Shown: in pieces, positions 22,920 to 51,790 of the stretch
How positions within the stretch are numbered: the stretch's first letter is position 1
How the letters are laid out: every line of letters begins with the position of its first letter
NCBI GenBank assembly: GCA_030522415.1
Contig: CM060104.1
Location: 20,089,325-20,153,324 of the forward strand
DNA: 64,000 bases
Origin: Channallabes apus
Lineage: Eukaryota > Chordata > Actinopteri > Siluriformes > Clariidae
Direction: 5' to 3'
Notes under the pieces: generated by a model
What the model was told of the DNA's origin: nothing
What the model saw: only the letters and a program-made list of their open reading frames with translations
Databases searched by the model: none
Translations under genes and position numbers: made by a program

Positions 22920-24405
22920 GGCTAGTTCCCAAGTTGGGATATACAGGTAAATAATATTTCACTGTGTAGTACAGTACTATGCTTTTTGCTAAATAAATGA
23001 TTCACTTAATGTGTGCATTTGCCTTCGATCAATTAATATATGTGCTTCTTATACTAAAATACTCACATTAGACTTTTTGAGGAAGAAAATGTACATCACT
23101 CAATCATTACAGTTAGTTGACCAGTTTGTTGCTAACAAAAGATAAATATGAAGGCATTCTTTTTTTCTTTTCCTCTTTATAAGTTGAACATGCAGAGGTA
23201 GAAAATTATATCATTCCATTCTGCCCGTTACTAACGATGAGATAAGTCACATTTTTGTTAAAGCATACGCCTGATAGGATTAAACACTTTGAGCAGGTTC
23301 TTGCCATACATAGCCATAGCTCCTACAAACAAGATACATCTTCATCTATTTCATGTTCATGCATTAAAACCTTCCTTTGTTCTTTGCACTGGTTCTTCAT
23401 CTTACAGTAGTTGTACATACCATTTAGTATCACTGAATCATCCTTGATGTGAGACAAAACAAACGTGACACAGATTTTTTTGTAATTCTCCGTTGGCAGT
23501 TTATTTTACATTACATCCTAAAATGGAATTCTCAGAAGACTTTGTCAGTGGACTTAGAACAGACCTCAAACTTGAGTTCAGCAGTCAATTACTTTGCTTT
23601 GCCTCAGAGGAGGTGAGGATTTTAGCAGCAGATTTACATCTGGTGTAATCTGCATGTTAAAGAGCCTGGAGTGTTTCCTTTCCCTTGGATGCTGGCTAAT
23701 ACCCTGCTATAGGACATGTTTCATTAATACAGCAGAGTCCAACTAAGTGGTTGTAGACTGTTACTGACATAGCCTCAGGACCATCTCACAGTGGCTCATT
23801 TAGCTAATGAGCATTTAGCAGTTTAGCTGGACAATTTGTACTGGAGTTTATAGTTTGTATGTTCTGTACAATTTCTAAGTATTTATACTTCTGTATAAAG
23901 CAAAGCAAATATTTTCCTTAGACGTCTCAATCAAGAATTAAAACCTCAGATGCAAAAGCAAAAAACACAACAAAAAAAAATGTGTCTGTTTTACTCAAAT
24001 GAATGAATGAAATTTCTATTTAATAAGTTTTTACCATTTATTAAGTATTTACCATTACTTATTTTTGTTCAATTTACATATTTTACTTGGGTGAAATTCT
24101 GCCCTTAATTGAAATATACTGATAGATTACATTAAACTTTTTAGGCCACAGTAAACTTCTACATTTCTATATTCTATATTCTATATAGTCTATATTTTAC
24201 ATAATTTTTCAAGACAGAATTGAAACAAATGATAAGGGTTTAAAAAACATTGGGGGAAAAAACCCACAATGTCATTTAGAAATACATGTTTTTGCCATTT
24301 TCTGAAACAATGACAAGAGAAAGGTTTGTGATGGCATCAAAGTCGGTTAGATCAGGCAAATAGCATTGAAATACTAATGAAAATGTTAGTTTTACTGCTT
24401 ACACT
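22920..24405. other. Intergenic, nothing recognised
   Basis: AT-rich sequence without a recognisable exon, RNA gene or clear repeat. Confidence 0.45.
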
Positions 24406-24409
24406 GTCT

Positions 24410-24670
24410 CTGCAAAATTTCACATGTTCTCTCCGTGGCCACTTGATTTCCCCCAAGTTGTCTAATTTTCTGCCACCTTTGAAAACCATGTCAGGGGTTT
24501 GGGTGGCTATGAATGCCCCATAAATGTGTATGACTGTGTGAATATGTACTGTACTGTATGGACTCATGTCCCATTCAGGATGTATAACCACCTTAAGCCC
24601 GCTGTTTCATGAGCCACCAAGAGCTTCACCAGGATAAAGAAGTCAAGGTGAATAAATCAGTGAATGAATA
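24410..24670 (+). mobile_element. Decayed V-SINE
   Basis: Faint order of SINE landmarks (CACATGTTCTCTCCGTG, CTCATGTCCCATTCAGGATG, and a tail GTGAATAAATCAGTGAATGA). Strongly diverged. Confidence 0.5.
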
Positions 24671-25194
24671 CATTACTGCCATACTGGTTTAAGTGCTGTT
24701 GCCATTGCCTTATTATATAACTTTTACTGTTGCAGGTAGGTTCACTAAATCAGTAAATGTATTTTTACAGTTTTCGTGATTATGTGAAATTCATAACTCA
24801 TATTACGAAACATACAGTACAGGCTGCTTAGACATTTGATCAAACTGTGCTGCACAGAAGTCTTTTTAATAGAAATGTTGAAGGTCAATAAACCTAATCT
24901 TTTTTCTCTCACTTTTTCTTTCCACCCACATCAACCCTCTCTCGCCTAAATAACTCATCCATACACACACTCAGACCATTATCACCACCTGGAAAAAAAC
25001 ACACACAGAACACAGCACGTCATAATTTGGAAGATGTTTAGGGGGTGGTTTCATGATATAGAAAAGATGGGTAACAGTACTGGTTTAAATCATCACAACT
25101 TGATTAGCGTACAGTAGTCATCTTTCATGAGGTCCACGGGGATTGCAGAAATCTTGTAGAGAGACTTGTTAAAGAAACTTTAAACATTGGGATT

Positions 25195-25436
25195 GACCCC
25201 AATGTCTTGGAAAATAAAAAGTGACGTGCGTTACAGGAACAAACGAAGAGAGCGCGCGCGTACAGTATGCGTGCGCGCGCGTGTGTATGTGGGTATGAAT
25301 GTGGTGACAGTGTGGTAGCAAGCGGCAGCTTTAATAGTGAAGTTCACATCACTACCATTCCGTCGACTCACTGGACTCGCGTCTTTTTTTTTTTTTTTTT
25401 CCATCCAGAATACTGCATCTGGGTATTCGGCTAATA
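25195..25436 (+). promoter_or_regulatory. pde11a 5' flank / CpG island start
   Basis: CpG content rises abruptly here and stays high through coding exon 1 (to about 26180). A (GC)n/(GT)n purine-pyrimidine stretch prone to Z-DNA lies at about 25249-25290, and a run of about 18 T is at 25385-25401, close to the start codon. No convincing TATA box was seen, as is usual for CpG-island promoters. Confidence 0.5.
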
Positions 25437-41377
<15,941 letters not shown>

Positions 41378-42765
41378 AGCACAGCAACGAATCAGAACTC
41401 AGCATTGATGGCAAATCAGGCTGAACAGGGCAAAGACACTGCTATTAGAGTGAAAATTGCAATGGCAAGGCTATTTCAGTGGCTTTAGGATTGCAACAGC
41501 ACAATAATTTTTGGCTAATATATAAACATATTTATAACTTATAGTTTATAAAAGATAACCATGAGCAAGCTGAACTCTACATTATCATACTACATATATT
41601 GTACCAAGCTTTTGGGAATGGACTGGATAGTAATGCACTTACTGTAAATGAAAGAACAAATTAGCAACTTCTTTAGGTTAAAATTGTGATGGCTATACCA
41701 TAAAAATATTCAGAAGATATATTACTGCAGATCAACATTTACTTCACTGTGAATGGCTATGACTGTGATATTTAGCACTTAATTATTCTTTGTTCATGAC
41801 AACAAGCAAACAAAGACTATTCTGCTTAAGCGTTCATGATTTATTTAGCCTTATACTTTTTTATCCAGTGGCATTAAAATTGAAAAATCATAACATTTTT
41901 GGTTGATTGATTTGGTTTCGACCAGTACTACTAAAAAAGATACATTGGTATCAGAGTTAAAATATTAACTACGTCCATTCATAATGCTACATAGCATTAA
42001 TTAATGTATACTTTTTTTAAATGTAAGGTTTATTTATAATAAGCTTTCTTATGGTAATATCGCCACTAATAATTACCAGACTAATAATGCAGTGGTTATT
42101 TGTGTTTATTGTATATAATAAGACAAAAAATGACTGGTTACACAACCCACGAAACCCAAGACTTGCCAAATTAATTGCTCACAATCTTTCTAAAATCGAT
42201 TTCACCGTTTTCTTAAATATGAACTGCCATAACATTTATACCAGCACTGTGAATGCAAATGAAATCCACAGTATTGCATGCTGCAGTCTGCTGCTTTGAA
42301 CAAATTTCCTGATTTTCGTGGGAGTGTGAAGCTTTAAGATATAGGCCTACTGCAGTTTGTTGTTAAAATTACTAACGTGCATACTGTTTGCTCCAAACAT
42401 TGTCTGCCTTAAAAAAAAAAGGATTTGTGTTATTATTTTTGCACATATATGATTCTATAACTTTTTAAAAAAGAACAATTTATATTCATAGACTGAGAAG
42501 AGAAGAAAATAGAAAATACCTTTTATATACTACTAGCTGCCTGAAAAGGCATTGCTTTAAACCTATTATTTAATGTTTGTATGACATAGCTTCTGCAGCT
42601 ACAGGTCTTTAGTCAACAAATTGTCATCCATCTATGTCTAACCATTTCTTTACTTGGCATTGGACTACTGTGCAGTTTATTGTGCATATATTTGGTCTTT
42701 TGTAGCTCACAAATTGTAATTTCCCTCATTTTGGAAAATAAAAATATACTTTAATGCTAATTTCT
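41378..42765 (+). other. pde11a 3' UTR (predicted)
   Basis: No coding exon follows. The first good poly(A) signal on this strand, AATAAA, is at 42737-42742, in TTTTGGAAAATAAAAATATA. This gives a 3' UTR of about 1.4 kb. Confidence 0.55.
42737..42742 (+). terminator. Candidate pde11a poly(A) signal
   Basis: AATAAA about 1.36 kb beyond the stop codon, followed by T-rich sequence (TTTCTTCAAGTTTTTATTTA). Confidence 0.5.
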
Positions 42766-43256
42766 TCAAGTTTTTATTTAGGCTGATTTAGGAGTCTGAT
42801 TTCTAATGTATCAGCATATATTCTGTATCTGTACATGGTACTACAACAGTGATCAAATGTGCACACACATATTACCTGCCATAGCACAAAAGAATTTCAT
42901 AGAGATAATTAAAGACTTGGTCTAGAAAGGTTAGAATTTAGACTTGTTATTTCATGCAGTCATTTAATTAATTATTCTTTTTGTAGTAGATAAAGCAGGA
43001 GTATTACATTTGGTTCAATTACAATTTGAAAAGCAGATTTAAATATGTAAAATGTGATTAATGATTGGGGTATTGAAATTTGCATGTCTTGTTTATTTGC
43101 TTATGTTTATGTATGCATTTATTGATTGATTTATTTATTCATTCAAACATGATAACTCCACGCACTGACCAGAGGCAAAACTCAAAGCCCAACCCTGGAG
43201 GTTTGTTTGCTACGGAAGCGCATTGCATTCACACAATAAAAAAAAAAATCACTGGA

Positions 43257-43690
43257 CTTATCTCATAATTATGACATCCTGATCTCATAATTATGACTTA
43301 CTATCTCATAATTATGACATCCTTATCTCATAATTATGACTTAATATCTCATAATTATGACATCCTTATCTCATAATTATGAATTAATATCTCATAATTA
43401 TGACTTACTATCTCATAATTATGACTTAATATCTCATAATTATGACATCCTTATCTCATAATTATGACTTACTATCTCATAATTATGACTTAATATCTCA
43501 TAATTATGACATCCTGATCTCATAATTATGACTTAATATCTCATAATTATGACTTACTATCTCATAATTATGACTTAATATCTCATAATTATGACATCCT
43601 GATCTCATAATTATGACTTAATATCTCATAATTATGACATCCTGATCTCATAATTATGACTTAATATCTCATAATTATGACTTATCACAT
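43257..43690. repeat. Left palindrome array, about 20 units
   Basis: Each unit is TCATAATTATGA followed by a 9- or 10-base linker (CTTAATATC, CTTACTATC, CATCCTTATC, CATCCTGATC), giving a period of 21 or 22 bp. Confidence 0.93.
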
Positions 43691-44681
43691 ATAATTATTA
43701 GGGTTCTGAGAAGACAGGGACAATGGAGCAAATATTGCCAAATTTAATTAGCTTTTATTTCTTGGATTGAGATACTGGGAGATATTAATGTCATTGTGTA
43801 ATTTGGATGCTATTATCATTAGTATATCAACACTGCGCAGGTATCGAAAATGCTTAGGACTGTTCAGGAGGAAAGCACATTCTGTCCTTCTCGAAGTGGC
43901 TCTTCCTTCAGGAGCAGCTAAACCTGTAACGATGCGGGTCTTACGAGGGGCAGAACCACGCATAAATACTCTGCAATAGTCTGAATGGGCAGATCTGTAG
44001 AAAAGAAAGGCAGACAGACAAAGTGTGCTGTTCAGAGACAGAGGCACAGCTCCAGCCTGTGACGCCGGTGAGAGCGAGAGAGAAAGAGGGAGCGCGCGGC
44101 CCGCATCAGTCCAGCGCGCGCACTCACGTTAAATACAGTATGAAAGTACAAAAAGACACAAACCCCTCTCTCTCTCTTATAAATCCTCGGTAAGGGCGAA
44201 CGCTCCGAGAGGATCTACAGTTTATTTTTAGTTTCCCGAGCACCGTCCGTTCTCGCGTAGCCGGCGGAGCTCCGGTCATTTTGCGTTTCAGTATTAATTT
44301 TGTTTCCTTTTAAGTTCCTAATTAATAATACCCCCGCTATTTCCAGAACGGAAAGGTCTTCCCGTGCGTATCATAATCACTCTCATAACAACTCCTATTT
44401 CACTGACCCCCTCTAAAGCCCTGCGTTAGGATTCTTATACACATCATAACACATCGTGATGCAGCTCTCCATAACCGGCCCACGTAACAAAACCAATATG
44501 GAGCGCTTCATAAATACAAAATCATGCATATGAAATGCGTCCAAGCTGGCTTTGTGGTATCTCAGAGAACTATCTGGCACCTGCTTAAAATTCTGGTTCC
44601 TCGCTTTCGAGCAAAAGGATGCAGTAACTTCCGTTTCCGGTGTCATGCGCTAAAATGCCCCCTGCCACAAACTGCCTCCCC
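43691..44681. other. Core of the foldback element
   Basis: About 1 kb with locally high CpG (44060-44300, including GAGCGCGCGGCCCGC and GTAGCCGGCGGAGCTCCGG) that resembles a promoter. A minus-strand frame of 99 codons (43748-44047) shows no family I know. No transposase motif was found. Confidence 0.5.
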
Positions 44682-45232
44682 TTATCTCATAATTATGAGA
44701 TAGTAAGTCATAATTATGAGATAAGGATGTCATAATTATGAGATAGTAAGTCATAATTATGAGATAGTAAGTCATAATTATGAGATAAGGATGTCATAAT
44801 TATGAGATAGTAAGTCATAATTATGAGATAGTAAGTCATAATTATGAGATAATGATGTCATAATTATGAGATAATGATGTCATAATTATGAGATAGTAAG
44901 TCATAATTATGAGATAAGGATGTCATAATTATGAGATAGTAAGTCATAATTATGAGATAAGGATGTCATAATTATGAGATATTAAGTCATAATTATGAGA
45001 TAAGGATGTCATAATTATGAGATATTAAGTCATAATTATGAGATAGTAAGTCATAATTATGAGATATTAAGTCATAATTATGAGATAAGGATGTCATAAT
45101 TATGAGATATTAAGTCATAATTATGAGATAGTAAGTCATAATTATGAGATAGTAAGTCATAATTATGAGATAGTAAGTCATAATTATGAGATCAGGATGT
45201 CATAATTATGAGATATTAAGTCATAATTATGA
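44682..45232. repeat. Right palindrome array, about 26 units
   Basis: The same TCATAATTATGA units with complementary linkers (GATAGTAAG, GATATTAAG, GATAAGGATG). It is longer than the left array, so unit number has changed since insertion. Confidence 0.93.
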
Positions 45233-45499
45233 CATAAGTCCCGTGATTTTTTTTTTTGTGTGTGAATGCAATGCGCTTCCGTAGTTTGCCTCTTCACCAA
45301 TAAACACACAAAAAAATCTCCTTATATATAGAGCCACCCTGCCTTTTTTATACACATGGTGTATAAAAAAACCCTTTCTTCAGTTGCAGTACTTTTGGAG
45401 GTGACTAGTTCCGTTTGATTCTAAACATATATTTTGCCCTTAAATCAAAACAGCTAAGCAGGTGTAATTAAGTAACAATGGCAACAACAACATTTTTAA

Positions 45500-45885
45500 A
45501 ACATGATGGTCGGCTTTTCTGGAATAGTTCTTGCGTACGGTATTGCCAAGTGCATTTGCCAATACTTTACCAAGCACTATGATGAAACTGACTTTCATGA
45601 AGACCATCCCAGAAAAGCAAGACCAAAACTTAACTTTGCTATGGATGAGAAGTTCATTTAGAGTTACCAGCCGCAAAAATCACCAATTAACAGAACCTCA
45701 GATTAGAGCTGTTATGAAGGCTTTACAGAGCATAAGTACTGTAGCAGATACATGTCCATTCAAAGCAGGTTATTGCAGATTTTGGACACCTTCTGTATTG
45801 TTTTTTATGTAGAATAAAATAAAAATCAGGGAAGGCCATGGAATAAGAAAGTGTAACCAAATGTTTGACTTGTTGTGTATATACA
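45500..45885. mobile_element. Second copy of the decayed transposon at 32540-32990
   Basis: Collinear with that copy over about 380 bp, again ending near a (T)GTATATACA text. No coding capacity. Confidence 0.5.
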
Positions 45886-47678
45886 GGCATTGTTATGCAA
45901 TTTTTGCTACATGAATGTTCTTATGCAGGTTAAGAAACTATGTTAATGAAAAAACAATTAAGTCTTTCAAAAGAGCAATAACATAATAATGTATTAGCAT
46001 TAGTGTATTTGAAGCAATGGGAAAAATGTCGTTGCAAAAACATTCAGGTTGATTATTGACAGCTGTCTTTAAATTTAGTTTTATTACACCTCTCATGTTT
46101 ATAATTTTGCTATTAAATATTCATAAACCACTGTATGAAACACTGTGAATTCAGTGTACTTTGAATCTAGTATGTGTGGGCGCATATAATTGCAAATTAT
46201 AGTGCAGTTAAGTATCTACAAGGGTATAAAATGAAGTATTTGATTCGGTGACTATACTGTACATCGGTTAGAAAAGAATGTTTTATAGAACAACAGCTGT
46301 TAAATAAGAAAATCTTAGAATGTTTAAAAAATTTGATCAGAGTGAAGATAATCAGTGACTGCTGGCATTAAAACATTTACTTAGAAACATGAACAATATA
46401 TAAATCAGGGTTTGTCTTTTTATGTACACCACATGACCACCTTCTATGCTTCCTGTGTAGTAATGTTCTCATATTTCAATACGTTTTACTGACTGGCTTG
46501 AAAAGTTTGTCTACACATGAATGTGTGACATTATTGCTTCAACACCACTTTATTCCCTTGGAATTATAAGGATGTATCTGCATGCTGAGCAGTTTTGATA
46601 TATTACATATAAGTTTTTACACTGTGTTGTGCATTTTTTTTTGTCCAAAAATGCATATCAAATGAAATGAAAAAAAAAAAAAACTAACATTATGTTAATA
46701 TGTTGTCATATGTGTAAAGACTGATTATTTCACACAGATTAAACATTTCTTAATTTTAGAAAAGTTTGATCCTTTCACGGTGGCTGAGTTAGGATGTGTG
46801 TCTATGTCTGCCTGTTTACGTGTGTAAATATCAGTTGTATCATACATGCTCCTAACCCATAGCACATTTTGCTCTGTAACAACATGCACTGGACGCCAAA
46901 TACACTTCCCTTGTGAGAAATGGGAGCTTAACTGTGCTCCAGCATTGAATTAAAATTTCAGCAGGCAGACCACAATAAAAAAACACCTTAGACATAATTA
47001 GTGGAACAAATAAACATCTGAATGAAGTTCCCAACTCAGGTATTCATTTCTATTTTTGATATGTGCTTCATAACCTTATACAGTAAATGGGTGTAAATCA
47101 GAATTACACATCACTGTACAGATCAATCAAGATAAAGCTAGTTTATGTACAATTTTTAATTAAAAAAAATGTAAGTTGAACAAAAATAAATTGCTAAATA
47201 ATTGTTGGTTTATGTTAAACTTATTTAATAGAATTGTGTACATTTACAAACTTAATTTATTGTGGTTAAATAGACATTATGCAAACATGTTAAATCTACA
47301 CAATACCATGTTTTTTGGTGTCATCAAGTTTATATGTAAGTTCATATGACTGGCATGGTTATGTTAAACAATACTTAATAGTTTGAGATTATTTAAATAG
47401 TTTTATTTCACAGATGTTGGTTCGGGATTAATCGTTTCTTTAACATATTTAAAGAATCTTCAGCAGTCAGGCGCTAAGGACAATCAGAACTCCCTACTAA
47501 TTTACTGACAATTATCCACCGGGATAACTTGCCCGTTCCACAGGAGTGAGATCAGCACATTACTCAGAGGTGTGTTTTTGCCAGAATTACAGTAATCTCT
47601 CAAGAGAACACATAGGAACTGACCTGAATTTTCATGGCAGAAGTCCAACAACATGTCTATTCGAGTATTCTTCTAATG

Positions 47679-47747
<69 letters not shown>

Positions 47748-49360
47748 ACTCTTACATACCAGCAGATGCATTATCATACACAATTCATTAAATATTAAAC
47801 TTTTATGCTTAATTTAAGTCTGGACCCACTGAAAGTTCCTGCATGATCAGTGTGTTAATCTGTTTATTTAATACACAAGCCACTAGATAACTGCAGTTAA
47901 TGCTATTATTTGCTTTAATTGCTCTTGATGTAAGAATCATTCTTGCTTCACCATTGAATACCATAACACTGATTCGCTGTGCATTGTGAATATATTTCAT
48001 GTAAAGAATAAATTTACGTGTGCTGCCTTGAAAAGTGGAAAATCTGCTTTTAATGGATAGCACATGTTTTAGTTGTGCCTTCATGTGCACTGCATTTAAA
48101 ATTTTAGAAAAAAAACATATATACATATGCTACTAAAAGTTTTTTGATAAAATGATTCAAAACTTGTCAAAAAGTCTCATCTATTGTTCACTGGTGCCCT
48201 CCAGTGGCGTTGATAATTGATGATAATAATAATAAGAAGAAGAAGAAGAATAGAAAAAGATACCATTCAGGTAATGATTCTATTGTTACTTAAATAAGCT
48301 GGAATTATTTGTATAAAACTGCATGGGATTAATGAATTAAATGTATTTATTAATATCTTGTTTACCAATCAACATGATAAAACATCCTACAGCATATTTC
48401 AGTAAACTGCTACTAATGATATCAAATGTACACTAAAGATATCAATCGGTTTGATATTTCAGCATTCGCTCTAAATAAATATCGATGCAGAGCACAACTT
48501 GTCACTGCAAGTTCTCTTTTTTTAGGTCTGGTTCAGTTGTGCAGGGCCTCATCACTATGACAGGCTTCTCCACCCCTTCTCTCTGGCAGAGTGGGCCTGG
48601 ATTCCTTCAGTCAAAGGCCTTTGATTGTAAACTGGGGCTCCTTAGGCTCTGCTGAATAGCTGTCAGAGCCATCAGAGTGACGGACGGGCGGGTATTTTAC
48701 CCCAGATAGTAACAAGTGAGGCGTTAACTCTACGTGTGCAAGACCTCTGTCATTCATATGCTAACCTCACTCAGAACAAGTTATTCACAGACCGAAAATA
48801 GATGGCCAAACAAAGGTGGATTTGGCGTTCCTATCTAGTGCTAGGCCCGCACACACATATGGCTAATATGGCCTTATGTGGGTTCCAAAAAATAAGATCA
48901 CATGGTTTTAAAATACATAAACAGCTAATACATAATCCACCTTCAAGTCCACACTTTGATTATACTGACTAAGTGCAAGCATATGAGGTGCTAATCCTCA
49001 AGCTGCTCGGAGTTTATCTGTATAATAACATCAGCAAAAATTTAGCATATGGGAATAAAAAAACATACGAAACACTTTAGAATTAGAATTTGGGATCTGG
49101 CCTATGACATATAGCCACCTTGGTGGGGAAGGTTTTGAAGATCATCTGCTATGCTGCTTTACATTGGCAAAGACGCCGCCTACTATAGGATAACTGCTAC
49201 TCCTCATTCATTATTAGTGTTGTTCTAAGACATTTGCACACTTATGGTTAGTTGAGATTTTCATTTGTTTTCCATTTCTCTCACTTGTTTATTTGGGGTA
49301 AATGCAGCTAGCAGAAAATATTCAGACTCAACACATCACCTCTTTCTGTGTCTATAAGTT
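45886..49360. other. Intergenic; microsatellites, no gene seen
   Basis: No exon was recognised. A short repeat at 46560-46660 shares wording with 35160-35290. A (GAA)n-like run is at 48230-48252. The stretch 48530-48830 is less AT-rich and not obviously repetitive, so it could hold a conserved regulatory element, but that is only a suspicion. Confidence 0.4.
47679..47750. repeat. Compound (AC)n(TC)n(AC)n microsatellite
   Basis: Two AC tracts flank a TC tract. Confidence 0.92.
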
Positions 49361-49364
49361 TCTA

Positions 49365-49795
49365 AGTGCCGGGGTACTCAATAGGCGGACTCCGTTCCGC
49401 ATCCGGACCCAAATACGTTTACATCTGGACCCACGCCAAAACAAACATGCTAATTTAATCATAATCCAAATGAGTTCTCAATTAAGTGCGCGACTGTGTT
49501 TCCGCGCGATATATCTTTGAGTCTTCTAGTGATGGGTCGTTCATGAACGATTCGTTCTTTTTGAACGAATCTTTAACGTGACTCAGATGAACAAGTCGTC
49601 TCCGACAGTGATTCGTTCATTTTCTACTGGGCGCGTATGTGCAAATCATCGCAAAACCTCCGTAGGCTATGTATTGAACGGTTCTCAATGAATCATCAAG
49701 TCCCGAGTTGTTCCGTCCTTTGTCACGTGACTCCCATAGACACTATGCGGTGCAGTAGATTCAAAAGAATGAATGACTCAGACTGGAAGATATAA
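49365..49795. mobile_element. Two hAT-like repeat fragments side by side
   Basis: The first (49365-49520) begins GTGCCGGGGTACTCAATAGG. The second begins TAGTGATGGGTCGTTCATGA at 49527 and shows the internal palindrome GAACGATTCGTTCTTTTTGA. Its right end is missing where the gypsy remnant starts (about 49795). Confidence 0.55.
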
Positions 49796-49989
49796 GAGGT
49801 GAGCTGTCGAGGATCCGACGTACGGTGTAAGCAGGGCCACCGTCAATGATTCGGGGAGGAGGAGCAGGGAGGGGGGGTGGAACCATAGGAGAGGTGGTGA
49901 AGGGTTTCAGTTGTGATGTATGGAATACCAGAGGGACTCGGAGCGCCGTTGGAGGCAGTTGGAGCCGGTAGGTTACAGGATTAATTCAT

Positions 49990-51474
49990 AGGGTGATGCG
50001 GTATGGTCCGATGTACCTGGGGGAGAACTTCCGAGATTCAGTATGAAGGTGTAGATTTTTTGAGGACAGCCATACCTTGTCCCCTACATTGTACAATCGT
50101 CCCGGAGGGTGTCGACGGCGATGTTGGTTGATGTAGCGATGGTTGGCTCGTCGGATGCCGGTGTTCGTCTTGTTCCACAGCCGTCGACACCTGCGGACCA
50201 ACTGTTGGGCTCGAACATCGGAGGTTGGAAACCATGGCATACCTCGAATGTGCTTAAGTTGGTAGCTGAAGAGACGTGTAGGTTGTGAGATAGTTCAGCC
50301 CAGAGGAGGTAGCGAGCCCAGGAGCATTGTTGATCGGCGATAAAACATCTTAGGTAACGCTCCAGTTGGTTGGTCCGTTCCGTCTGACCGTTAGTCTGTG
50401 GATGATATTCGGAGGAGAGACTACAGGTGGAATTGATCAGATGGCAGAAGGCCAACTGTGGTCCCCTGTCCGAGACGATGTCTTTTGGGAACCCATGCAA
50501 CCGGACTACGTGTTCTAATATCAGCTCGGCTGTCATTTTAGCTGACGGGAGTCCAGCGAGAGCCACCAGGTGCACGGCCTTGGAGAACCGATCCACAATG
50601 GTAAGAATGGTGTCTTTTCCTTCCGAGACCGGCAGGCCCGTGATGAAATCTACGGCAATGTGTATCCAGGGTCTGCGGGGGATGGGTAGTGGTTGGAGAT
50701 CCCCCGGCGATGGCTGGTTGGTGTCTTTGGACCTGGCACACACTGGGCACACCTGGACGAACTCGTCAATGGCCACCAAAAGGCGCGACGGATTAACAGT
50801 TGGGTGCATCGATTTTCAGGGTCTCCAGACAGTGGTGAGGAGTGGCCCCATTGAAGTACTTCCTTCCTCATGGTGGGGGGAACGTAGAGTCGTCCAGGCG
50901 GCACACCTGCCGGTACGGTTTCCTCGGCCTGCGCCTGGCGAACTCTCGTTTCCAAGTCCCAGTGTATTGGTGCCAGAATTCTTGCAGGTGGCAGGACAGG
51001 CGGGGGATCTGTCCGGAGTGCGTCCTCTTCGTGTTGTCGGGAGAGAGCGTCCGCTTTGATGTTCTTTGACCCCGGACGGTAGGAGAGATGGAAGTCGTAC
51101 TGTTCAACAGTCGACAGTGCCCACCGTGCCTGCCTGGGATTTAATTGTTTGAGGTTGCGGATGGTAATTAGGTTTTGGTGATCTGTCCAGACAATGAATG
51201 GCTCCCTGGCGCCCTGGAGCCAGTGACGCCACTCCTCCACGGCCCACTTTATGGCCAGCAGCTCGCGGTCCCCTACTCCGTATCGCTGCTGAGTGGAGTC
51301 AAATTTCTTGGAGTAGAAACAACATGGGTGTAGTTTCTGGTCCGGACCTCGTTGAGATAGGACAGCCCCAGCGCCCACATCCGAGGCGTCCACTTCCACC
51401 ACGAAGGGTTTCGTGGTATCTGGATGAAGGAGGATGGGTGCAGTTCTCCAACTTGCAGTACAGCTGGTGGGCAA
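49990..51474 (-). pseudogene. Copy B RNase H and integrase remnant
   Basis: Frame 51474-50650 carries [40 protein letters not shown] and WTDHQNLITI (RNase H), then integrase N-terminal text. A frameshift moves to 50809-50084 with CPVCARSKDTNQ, HIAVDFITGLPVSEGKD, DIVSDRGPQ and HPQTNGQTER. A small deletion follows SDRGPQ, and a further frameshift leads to 50240-49986 with RRHPPGRLYNVGDKVWLSSK. Confidence 0.85.
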
Positions 51475-51790
51475 GCAATCTCTTAAGGACCGCTCTGACG
51501 TGACGAACGTGTTCCTCGGTTGTACGGGAGTATATAAGTATATCGTCCAGATAAGCGAAAACCCAACATCCTAACATGTCTCTTAAAGTGTCATTGATGA
51601 AGTGTTGAAAAGCTGCCGGAGCGTTGCAAAGTCCAAATGGGATGACCAGGCTTTCGTAATGTCCTGTGGGGGTGATGAAGGCCGTCTTCCACTCATCGCC
51701 CTCTCTGATGCGCACCAAGTTGTAGGCGCTCCGAAGGTCCAACTTAGTGAAGATGGTGGCGCCAGAGAGGGCGTCCAGGGCAGAGTTCAA
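51299..51790 (-). pseudogene. Copy B reverse transcriptase remnant
   Basis: It shows [38 protein letters not shown] and the active-site motif [11 protein letters not shown]. It then jumps after KLENC into RNase H text because of a deletion of about 260 bp. Confidence 0.85.

Larger units (their letters stand above)
43210..45284. mobile_element. Foldback-type element, 2075 bp, with inverted palindrome arrays
   Basis: The outer ends match as an inverted repeat: CTACGGAAGCGCATTGCATT at 43210 and its complement ending at 45284, followed inward by CACACA and an A/T run. TTTG directly abuts both ends (43206-43209 and 45285-45288), a possible 4-bp target duplication. Inside each end lies a tandem array of the 12-bp palindrome TCATAATTATGA, the two arrays in inverse orientation. 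Between them is a roughly 1-kb core without a recognisable transposase. I cannot name the superfamily. Confidence 0.8.

Noticed and set aside
43257..43690. Regularly spaced repeats resembling a CRISPR array
   Set aside because: The spacers are only 9-10 bases and come in a few recurring types, the unit is an AT palindrome, and the array has an inverted partner; it is part of a eukaryotic foldback element.
50427..51059. 210-codon plus-strand frame
   Set aside because: Antisense to the copy B integrase and RNase H remnants.
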